Assembly: GCA_900555665.1 (NCBI GenBank)
Contig: USLX01000041.1
Coordinates: 1 to 17,114, forward strand
DNA length: 17,114 nucleotides
Origin: an uncultured Eubacteriales bacterium
Lineage (GTDB): Bacteria > Bacillota > Clostridia > Oscillospirales > Oscillospiraceae
Reading direction: 5' to 3'
Within the stretch, counting starts at the first letter, position 1. Every line of letters begins with the position of its first letter. Made by a program: the position numbers and the translations under genes. This document shows, piece after piece, positions 1-5,358 of the stretch. Under the pieces are notes generated by a model. That model saw only the letters and a list, made by a program, of their open reading frames with translations, had not been told where the DNA came from and made no database searches.

Positions 1-237
1 GAGATTTTACAGGCGGCGATGGCGCAGCTTTTGCCGGAGCACCGGGCAGTCTTACAGCTGCGGGTCGTGAACGAGATGAGCTATGAGCAGATCGCGGATG
101 TGCTGGACATCCAGATCGGAACGGTGAAGTCGCGCCTGTCACGCGCGCGAAATCAACTGAAAAAAATTCTCGAACGCGGGAACCTTTCGCGCCGCGCGTC
201 GTCTGAATCCATGGAAGGCGAGGTGGCTGCGAAATGA
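1..237 (+). CDS. ECF-type RNA polymerase sigma factor, C-terminal part (5' end outside window)
   Basis: The frame is open from base 1 to a TGA at 235-237, so this is the last 78 codons of a gene that begins upstream of the window. The visible protein is sigma region 4. It has the LPEHRAVLQLR helix, then a helix-turn-helix (MSYEQIADVLDIQIGTVKSR) followed by LSRARNQLKKIL, the usual recognition helix for the -35 element in sigma-E/SigW-like factors. Regions 2 and 3 cannot be seen. Its stop overlaps the start of a zinc-finger anti-sigma gene by four bases (ATGA), the standard arrangement in which a regulator is translationally coupled to its sigma factor. An internal ATG at 19 is in frame but lies inside region 4 and is not a plausible true start. 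Target genes cannot be inferred. Confidence 0.85.
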   Translation, partial: EILQAAMAQLLPEHRAVLQLRVVNEMSYEQIADVLDIQIGTVKSRLSRARNQLKKILERGNLSRRASSESMEGEVAAK

Positions 238-884
238 ACTGTGACAAGACGCTGGAGCTGCTCAGCGCAGAGCTGGACGGCAGGCTCAGCGAAGCGGAGC
301 ACGCGGAATTGCAGGCCCATCTGGACGAATGTGCGGACTGCCGCCGGGTCTATGGGACGCTGCGGGATGTGGACGCGATGCTGCCCGAGACGCAGCTGGA
401 GCCGCCAAAGGCACTGCATGACGCGGTGATGCGCGAGGTTCGCGCGGACGCGGCGAAGCGGCAGCAGAAAAAACGCTGGGTGCCCGTGGCGGTGATCGGC
501 GTGGCGGCGGCTGCGGCGTTCGTGCTGGGTTCCTTCGGCCTGATCGAGATGCCGGGCTTCTCCGACCGGAATCAGAGCAGCGCGTCACTGCACAAGATCG
601 TGGATACGCTCTTTCCGGAGACGCAGTCCGACGAGCACACGTCGGAGGCCGCGGCGCAGTATGCGCGGGACAACGCCTGTGCGGTGCTTGCGATCTGGGA
701 CTGTGCGTCGCTCCCGGAGCTGGCGGACAGCAATGGAAGGCTGAGCGACGGCGGATGGGTCTATCCGGTCGACGCGGAGACGCTGGAGACGCTGCTGGAA
801 CGATATCGGGACGTCTATCCGATGGAATCCTATGCGCCGGACGGCGCGGCGAAGACCGCTGCGATCGTGCTCTACGAACAATAA
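234..884 (+). CDS. Membrane-anchored zinc-finger anti-sigma factor
   Basis: This 216-residue protein probably holds the upstream sigma factor inactive at the membrane. The N-terminus shows the zf-HC2 (ZAS) pattern: Cys3, His29, Cys33 and Cys36, with the classic H-x3-C-x2-C spacing inside HLDECADC. A basic stretch (KRQQKKRW, about 75-82) leads into one hydrophobic helix at about 83-103, giving an inside N-terminus and an outside C-terminus. The outer domain (about 104-216) is not one I recognise. It may be the sensor or the site of regulated proteolysis, but that is inference. The gene overlaps the sigma gene by ATGA and ends just before a strong terminator, so the pair is the distal end of its transcription unit. 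It is much shorter than RsgI-type anti-sigmas and has no obvious ligand domain. Confidence 0.85.
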   Translation: MNCDKTLELLSAELDGRLSEAEHAELQAHLDECADCRRVYGTLRDVDAMLPETQLEPPKALHDAVMREVRADAAKRQQKKRWVPVAVIGVAAAAAFVLGSFGLIEMPGFSDRNQSSASLHKIVDTLFPETQSDEHTSEAAAQYARDNACAVLAIWDCASLPELADSNGRLSDGGWVYPVDAETLETLLERYRDVYPMESYAPDGAAKTAAIVLYEQ

Positions 885-895
885 ATATAGGGAAA

Positions 896-927
896 CGCCC
901 CGGTTCTATTCAGAACCGGGGCGTTTT
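896..927 (+). terminator. Intrinsic terminator of the sigma/anti-sigma unit
   Basis: A perfect 12-bp stem (CGCCCCGGTTCT at 896-907 with AGAACCGGGGCG at 912-923) closes a 4-base loop and is followed by TTTT at 924-927. It begins 11 bases after the anti-sigma stop codon. The upstream AA can extend the stem by pairing with the T-run. Confidence 0.9.
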
Positions 928-951
928 GCGCGCAAAGATTTGGCGTATGGC

Positions 952-1097
952 GGGCGACCAATGGTCGCCCCTACGTTTAGAATCGAAGTGCGATAGAATA
1001 TGTAGGGGTGGGCATGGCCCGCCCGAAAGGCCCCCTCTACGAAGAGGGGGCTTTGCCGCTGCGGCGGGGATGGGCCGATGAAGGCATCGGCCCCTAC
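952..1097. repeat. Block of GC-rich palindromic intergenic repeats
   Basis: Four adjacent inverted repeats fill the gap between two convergent units. They are GGGCGACCA/TGGTCGCCC (952-970), GGGTGGGC/GCCCGCCC (1006-1024), GCCCCCTCT/AGAGGGGGC (1030-1051) and GGGCCGATG/CATCGGCCC (1072-1093). CCCCTAC or its complement GTAGGGG flanks several of them (967-973, 1002-1008, 1091-1097). Related modules recur at 5191-5342, 10361-10496 and 12926-13086. No coding potential is convincing here. They look like dispersed palindromic repeats similar to those common in gut Clostridia. Confidence 0.75.
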
Positions 1098-1115
1098 ATG
1101 CTGCGGTACAAAATC

Positions 1116-1146
1116 AAAAAGAGCCGATGCTTTCGCAGCGGCTCTT
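1116..1146 (-). terminator. Intrinsic terminator of the long rimP-infB-ribF operon
   Basis: Read on the minus strand, AAGAGCCG (1146-1139) pairs with CGGCTCTT (1126-1119). A further TGC/GCA pairing sits around a GAAA tetraloop, with one internal mismatch, and a T-run follows (T at 1120-1116). It lies just beyond the stop codon at 1157 of the last gene in the operon. Confidence 0.8.
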
Positions 1147-1156
1147 GTTTCCTGAT

Positions 1157-1504
1157 TCAATGTCCAAGCAGATAGCTCAGGCCCAGGAGGATATAGAGCG
1201 GCCCAAAGCAATAGGCCATAAAGAGCTCTTTATGCGGGACCCGGGTGGTGAAACAGTCGGTGAGCAGGACAATCTCGCAGAAATAGGCCGCCGCACCAAA
1301 AAAATACGCGATCCCCTTGAGCAGCCCCTCCGCCGGGGCATGCAGCAGCGACGCGAGGAAGAGCACCAGCGCCGCGCCCACCGCAAGATTGCGGATGAGC
1401 AGCACCGCGTGCTCCAGCTTCTGATGGTGGCTGCCAAGCAGAAGATCATGCTCCTCCAGGACCTCCACGAGGTCCTCTTTCCATTCATTTAGTAATTTCG
1501 GCAT
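1157..1504 (-). CDS. Small three-helix membrane protein of unknown function
   Basis: This 115-residue protein has a charged, cytoplasm-like N-terminus (about 1-30, rich in E, D, K and H). Three hydrophobic segments follow at about 32-54, 62-82 and 92-113. I do not recognise the family. The start is supported by AGGAGG four bases upstream of the ATG. The gene begins 9 bases after the acetyltransferase stop and ends next to the operon terminator, so it is probably the last gene of the long operon. No catalytic motif or metal-binding cluster is visible. It could be a lineage-specific add-on unrelated to the translation functions upstream. Confidence 0.7.
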   Translation of the reverse strand: MPKLLNEWKEDLVEVLEEHDLLLGSHHQKLEHAVLLIRNLAVGAALVLFLASLLHAPAEGLLKGIAYFFGAAAYFCEIVLLTDCFTTRVPHKELFMAYCFGPLYILLGLSYLLGH

Positions 1505-1513
1505 GGCTCCTCC

Positions 1514-2071
1514 TCAGTCCGTCCAGGGCTTGAGCGGCGTACCGCCGCCCGCCGTACACTTCAGCACCGTGCGCTGCAAAAACGCGCAGTGCGCCGTAAA
1601 CTCCGTCTCCGTCAGCGTGCCCTCGCTCATCAGCTGTAGCGGGCAATCCGTCTTGCCCGCCTGATAGGAAGGCGCGTCGTAGCCAAACGGTGCAAGCGTC
1701 AAACCCTCGCGTTCGTAAAACCGCTGCCGCCGCTGCTTCGCCGCATCAACTGGTTTTTCGATCTCCAAAATCAGCTTCCCCGGCAGCTCCCGGATCTCCC
1801 GGAGCACCGCCGCGCCGATTCCGCGCCCACGCAGCTCCGGCAGCACGGCAAGATGCTCCAAAAACAGTTCTCCGCCATGCGCCCAGTAAAACGCAATTGC
1901 AATCAGCCCGCCATCTTCCTGCGCCGCGCACATATGGTATTCCACCTGCGCCAGCGCCTGCGCCTGCCACGCTTCGTCACGGCGCTCGTTGGCCGGAAAG
2001 GCCGCCTGATACAGCGTCCACGCCGGTGCATAGTGCGGGTGCGCCCGATCGGTGATGCGTTCAAGATTCAT
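1514..2071 (-). CDS. GNAT-family N-acetyltransferase
   Basis: This 185-residue protein is a probable acetyl-CoA-dependent acetyltransferase of unknown substrate. The acetyl-CoA pyrophosphate-binding signature is clear: LEHLAVLPELRGRGIGAAVL, with the R/Q-x-x-G-x-G element at residues 81-86. The following strand and helix are LILEIEKP and RRQRFYEREGL, the usual motif B region in which the tyrosine after F can act as the general acid. About 45 residues after the GNAT core (from about 140) are not recognisable. The start codon overlaps the ribF stop by four bases (ATGA), so translation is probably coupled to ribF. It could modify a small molecule, an antibiotic or a protein N-terminus. The context does not decide, and its presence in a ribosome-biogenesis operon is only suggestive. 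Confidence 0.85.
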   Translation of the reverse strand: MNLERITDRAHPHYAPAWTLYQAAFPANERRDEAWQAQALAQVEYHMCAAQEDGGLIAIAFYWAHGGELFLEHLAVLPELRGRGIGAAVLREIRELPGKLILEIEKPVDAAKQRRQRFYEREGLTLAPFGYDAPSYQAGKTDCPLQLMSEGTLTETEFTAHCAFLQRTVLKCTAGGGTPLKPWTD

Positions 2072-2976
2072 CGGTTCCGCTCCTTCAAATAGGTCAAAAT
2101 TTCCGTGGTATCCTGCAAAACCTGCTCTTTCAGGGCCTGCATGGAGGGAAATTTCCGTTCCTCACGGATCCGGCGATAGAGAGACACCGCAACCCGTCTG
2201 CCATAGAGATCGCCGCAGTCGCCCTGGATCCAGGCCTCCAGCACCGGCCGCTCCAGTGCGCCCGCCGTCGGATGGACGCCGATATTCACACTCGCGGGGT
2301 AGCACGCCCCCTCCACTTCGGCCTCGGCGGCGTAGACCCCGAAGGCCGGAACGAGCACGCCCTCGGGGAAGGCCAGGTTTGCCGTCGGCATGTCAATCCG
2401 GCCGCCGCGTCCATAGCCGCGGCGCACCGTGCCGGAGAGCAGATGCCCGTGGCCAAGATCGCGCGCCGCCTCATCCATGCGTCCTTCGGCAAGGAGTGTG
2501 CGGATGTAGGTGGAGCTCACCGTGCGGCCGTCCAGCGTGACGGCCGGAATGATGTCACAGCCGAGGCCGTGGGCTGCGCAGTAATCCCGCAGCCGTTCCG
2601 GCGTGCCCTGGCCGCGATAGCCAAAGCGGAAATCATGTCCGCACACAAGGTGGGCCGCGCCGTGCTGGCGGACAAGGAAATCGCCGAGGAATTCCTCCCA
2701 CGGCATCTCCATCATGGCCCGGTCGAAATGGGCGAAAATGACGTCATCGGTCCCATAGAGGCGGCGCATGAGCAGCGCGCGGTCGTCCATCGAGTTGATG
2801 AGCGGCACCGGCGTGCCGGACACCAGCGTGTCCGGATGGCGGTCGAAGCTCATCGCCGCCGCGCGCAGCCCCAGTTTCGTTGCCCGCTCGCGCGTCCGGC
2901 GCAGCAGCGCACCGTGGCCCAGGTGGACGCCGTCAAAAAATCCAAGCGCAATCACGCGCGTTCCTGTTTCGTTCAT
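2068..2976 (-). CDS. ribF: Bifunctional riboflavin kinase / FAD synthetase
   Basis: RibF phosphorylates riboflavin to FMN and then adenylylates FMN to FAD. The 302-residue protein has the N-terminal nucleotidyltransferase domain with the FFDGVHLGH signature at residues 13-21 (the HxGH motif of the family). It also has FGYRGQGT and the VSSTYIRTLL segment (the S/T-x-x-R-x2-L element of FMN adenylyltransferases). The C-terminal riboflavin kinase domain shows RGYGRGGRIDMPTANL, the G-x-PTAN motif binding ATP/Mg, followed by PAFGVYAAEAEV and NIGVHPT. The N-terminus is somewhat shorter before the FDG motif than in many homologues. Four-base ATGA overlaps with truB upstream and the GNAT gene downstream indicate tight translational coupling. 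The truB-ribF order is typical of Firmicutes. Confidence 0.96.
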   Translation of the reverse strand: MNETGTRVIALGFFDGVHLGHGALLRRTRERATKLGLRAAAMSFDRHPDTLVSGTPVPLINSMDDRALLMRRLYGTDDVIFAHFDRAMMEMPWEEFLGDFLVRQHGAAHLVCGHDFRFGYRGQGTPERLRDYCAAHGLGCDIIPAVTLDGRTVSSTYIRTLLAEGRMDEAARDLGHGHLLSGTVRRGYGRGGRIDMPTANLAFPEGVLVPAFGVYAAEAEVEGACYPASVNIGVHPTAGALERPVLEAWIQGDCGDLYGRRVAVSLYRRIREERKFPSMQALKEQVLQDTTEILTYLKERNR

Positions 2977-3848
2977 ACTTCAAAAAAGCTCTTGACCGTG
3001 GTCAAAGTCTGCCCTTTAACCGTGCCGAGGAGCAAAAATTCTCCTGTTTCACTGTAGACGCGGTACGTTCCGTCCGCAAAATGCCAGTCGCGGATGGCCG
3101 CCCCGTGCTTCAGCTTCTCTGTCTGTCCCAGCGTGACGATGAGCGGAGGGTGCTGCGCAAAGAGCGCGTCCACCGGCATCAGCAGCTCCGCCGGGTTGTG
3201 CTGCTTTGCAAATTCCAGAATCTGTTCCATCGTGACCGCCTGCTCCAGGCGGAAGCTCCCGGCCCGCGTGCGCCGAAGACTGGACATGCAGCCTCCGCAG
3301 CCAAGCCGCTGCCCGATGTCGTGGCAGAGCGTGCGGACGTAGGTTCCCTTCGAGCAGTGGACGCGCAGATTCCAGTCAGAATCGTGCCCGTCCTCCACCT
3401 GAAGCTCAAATATCGTGATATTCCGCGGCTTCCGCTCCACCTCCTGGCCCTTCCGTGCCAGCTCGTAGAGCTTTTTCCCGCCGATCTTGATGGCGGAATA
3501 CATCGGCGGGATCTGCAAAATGTCGCCCCGGAAGGCATCCAGCGCCGCGTCCAGCTGCTCGCGCGTGACCGAGACCGGATGGGTTTCCAGCGTCTCGCCG
3601 CTCGTGTCCTGCGTATTCGTCACAAGGCCGAGGCGCAGCCCGGCCAGATATTCCTTGCTGTCGCGCTCGGCGAACTCGACGGCCCGCGTCGCCCGCCCCA
3701 CGAACAGGACGAGCACGCCGGTGGCCATCGGGTCGAGCGTGCCGCTGTGGCCGATGCGCCGCTCATGGAACACGCCGCGCAGCTTCGCCGCCACGTCCTG
3801 GCTGGTCCAGCCCGCGGGCTTGTCCACGATCAAAATGCCGTTTGCCAT
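2973..3848 (-). CDS. truB: tRNA pseudouridine(55) synthase TruB
   Basis: TruB converts U55 in the T-loop of tRNAs to pseudouridine and also helps tRNA folding. The 291-residue protein starts with GILIVDKPAGWTS and carries the catalytic motif GHSGTLDPMATGVL, with nucleophile Asp39. It also has the EYLAGLRLG strand typical of the family, YSAIKIGGKKLYELAR, and SKGTYVRTLCHDIG, the conserved RNA-contacting segment. The C-terminal part (about 225-291) is a short PUA-like tail ending VYSETGEFLLLGTV. The ATG lies two bases after the nrnA stop codon. The stop overlaps the ribF start by four bases. The length is normal. Confidence 0.96.
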   Translation of the reverse strand: MANGILIVDKPAGWTSQDVAAKLRGVFHERRIGHSGTLDPMATGVLVLFVGRATRAVEFAERDSKEYLAGLRLGLVTNTQDTSGETLETHPVSVTREQLDAALDAFRGDILQIPPMYSAIKIGGKKLYELARKGQEVERKPRNITIFELQVEDGHDSDWNLRVHCSKGTYVRTLCHDIGQRLGCGGCMSSLRRTRAGSFRLEQAVTMEQILEFAKQHNPAELLMPVDALFAQHPPLIVTLGQTEKLKHGAAIRDWHFADGTYRVYSETGEFLLLGTVKGQTLTTVKSFFEV

Positions 3849-3850
3849 CC

Positions 3851-4798
3851 TCAGATGATCCCTTTCCGGCGCAGCACGTCCAAAATGGCGCGCTTCGCGC
3901 CCTCGATGCCGCCCGCGACCGTCGCGCCCGCCGCTGCGGCATGGCCGCCGCCGCCGAGCTCCTGGCAGAGCTTGCAGGCATCATAGGTTCCGCTTGTGCG
4001 CAGCGAGAGCTTGCCCTTGCCGTCTTCGACGTCACGGATCATAATGCCAAGCTCGACGCCCTCGATGGCACGCGGGAAGCCGGAGATGGAGTCGACATCG
4101 TCCTCCCCCACGCCCAGCTCGTCAAGCCAGGCCTGCGGCAGCGCGCAAAGCGCTACCTTACCATCCGCGTACAGCTCGACGGAGCCGGTCAGGCGCGACT
4201 CCAGCTGCAGCCGCGCGAAGCTCTTCGTACCGAAGAATGTCTTGTTGATCGGATAGATCTGCGCACCCGCGTCGACGCAGGCTGCGGCAATGCGCAGCGT
4301 GTCCGCTGTGGTGTTGGAATACTGGAAGCAGCCGGTGTCCGTGGAAACTGCGATGTAGATGGCCTCCGCCATCCGTGCCGTCAAGCCGATGCCGAGCACC
4401 TCTGTCAAGCCGAACACGATCTCGCCGCAGGCCGCGCGCTCCGCCTCTACCAGACGGCGCGGCGCGGGGACGCTGCTCCGCGCATGGTGATCGATCACCA
4501 GCTCCACGCGCTCTGCCAGCGCTTCCTGCCCAATGGGCAGCAAATCCGGCGCAGCCACGTCGACGGAGACAACCGTCGCCCCGTCCGGCACGCTCTCGCA
4601 GACCAGTCCACCCAGCACCGCGGCAAAACGCGGGGTAAACTGCGGATTGCGCAGCAGCCAGGCCGTTTTGCCCAGCGCGCGCAGCGCGAGGCAGAGCGCG
4701 GCGGAGCTGCCGATGGTGTCACCGTCCGGGCGGCGGTGCGTCAGGATGCAATAGTTGTCATGTTCGCGCAGAAACGCGGCGGTCTCAGCCCTCGTCAT
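3851..4798 (-). CDS. nrnA: DHH/DHHA1 phosphoesterase, NrnA-type oligoribonuclease / pAp phosphatase
   Basis: NrnA degrades very short RNAs (nanoRNA) and in many Firmicutes also hydrolyses 3'-phosphoadenosine 5'-phosphate. The DHH domain motifs are present: THRRPDGDTIGSS (His21, Asp25, Asp27), SVDVAAPD (Asp80), VIDHHARSS (Asp103-His104-His105) and STDTGCFQYSN. The C-terminal DHHA1 domain has the substrate-binding glycine-rich element GGGGHAAAAGATV near the end. I chose the ATG at 4798 (315 residues), because GGAGG lies 7 bases upstream and the protein then starts at the usual family position. A longer frame starting at 4864 would add 22 residues encoded inside rbfA with no family similarity. 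The gene overlaps rbfA by 14 bases and directly precedes truB. Confidence 0.93.
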   Translation of the reverse strand: MTRAETAAFLREHDNYCILTHRRPDGDTIGSSAALCLALRALGKTAWLLRNPQFTPRFAAVLGGLVCESVPDGATVVSVDVAAPDLLPIGQEALAERVELVIDHHARSSVPAPRRLVEAERAACGEIVFGLTEVLGIGLTARMAEAIYIAVSTDTGCFQYSNTTADTLRIAAACVDAGAQIYPINKTFFGTKSFARLQLESRLTGSVELYADGKVALCALPQAWLDELGVGEDDVDSISGFPRAIEGVELGIMIRDVEDGKGKLSLRTSGTYDACKLCQELGGGGHAAAAGATVAGGIEGAKRAILDVLRRKGII

Positions 4799-5159
4799 GG
4801 CCGTCCTCCGTGCGCTGTTCCTGCTCCTGCAGTTTGGTGAGCAGGTCAAACATGTGCGCGCCATATTTCAGCGAATCGTCCAGCTCGAAGACCAGCTCCG
4901 GCGTATAGCGGAGCTGCAGACGGCTCCCCAGCTCGCGCCGGAGCCAGCCGCCCGCGGACTTCAGGCCCTTGACGGCTTCCTTCTGCCGTGCCTCTTCGAG
5001 CACGCTGACGTAAATTTTGGAATAGCGCAGATCCGGCGTGGTGTCCACGCGGGTGATGGAGATCATGGTCTGCACGCGCGGATCCTTCAAATTCCGGATC
5101 AGCTCGGCCAGCTCCCGCTGGATCTCCTCATTGATGCGCCCAATTCTGTTGGATGCCAT
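4785..5159 (-). CDS. rbfA: 30S ribosome-binding factor RbfA
   Basis: RbfA is a cold-shock-related assembly factor that binds the immature 30S subunit and assists 16S rRNA 5'-end processing. The 124-residue protein begins MASNRIGRINEEIQRELAELI and contains DPRVQTMISITRVDTTPDLRYSKIYVSVL, the type II KH-fold core with the conserved alanine replaced by other small residues. It continues with LRYTPELVFELDDSLKYGAHMFDLL, the usual C-terminal half. The start at 5159 is set by an AAAAGGAGG site 7-8 bases upstream. The same frame stays open further upstream only by chance. It is separated from infB by an unusually long, repeat-filled gap (5160-5358) and overlaps nrnA by 14 bases downstream. Confidence 0.95.
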   Translation of the reverse strand: MASNRIGRINEEIQRELAELIRNLKDPRVQTMISITRVDTTPDLRYSKIYVSVLEEARQKEAVKGLKSAGGWLRRELGSRLQLRYTPELVFELDDSLKYGAHMFDLLTKLQEQEQRTEDGHDEG

Positions 5160-5190
5160 AAACAGCCTCCTTTTTATGAAAAATGCCTTT

Positions 5191-5342
5191 GGCCGATGCC
5201 CCATCGGCCCTTTTGTAGGGGCGGACGACCCTACAGAGCGTTCCGCACCGCCAGCGGCGAGAGATATTCTGTCAGAAGAAGGCGCGCGGACGAAGGCGTA
5301 TCGGGTATACGTCGAGTCCGCAGCAACGAACTTCTGGCAGAA
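5191..5342. repeat. Palindromic repeat element in the infB-rbfA gap
   Basis: The 199-bp gap between infB and rbfA holds two structured modules. One is a hairpin, GGCCGATG/CATCGGCC (5191-5209), next to TGTAGGGG; it is the same GGCCGATG module seen at 1072-1093. The other is a nested imperfect palindrome at 5267-5342. Its outer arms are TTCTGTCAGAAG and CTTCTGGCAGAA (11 of 12 complementary), with inner arms GCGGAC/GTCCGC (5286-5291, 5316-5321) and CGTAT/ATACG (5297-5301, 5307-5311). The operon must be transcribed through it. The structure resembles a non-autonomous palindromic insertion, but no target-site duplication is obvious to me. Confidence 0.7.
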
Positions 5343-5358
5343 AAGAGCCGGTGCTGGC

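Noticed and set aside
952..1097. CRISPR array
   Set aside because: The repeats are differing palindromes without a constant repeat length or regular unique spacers, and no cas genes are present.
4799..4864. Upstream extension of nrnA by 22 codons
   Set aside because: The extra residues fall within rbfA, lack similarity to DHH proteins and have no ribosome-binding site. The ATG at 4798 has GGAGG at good spacing.
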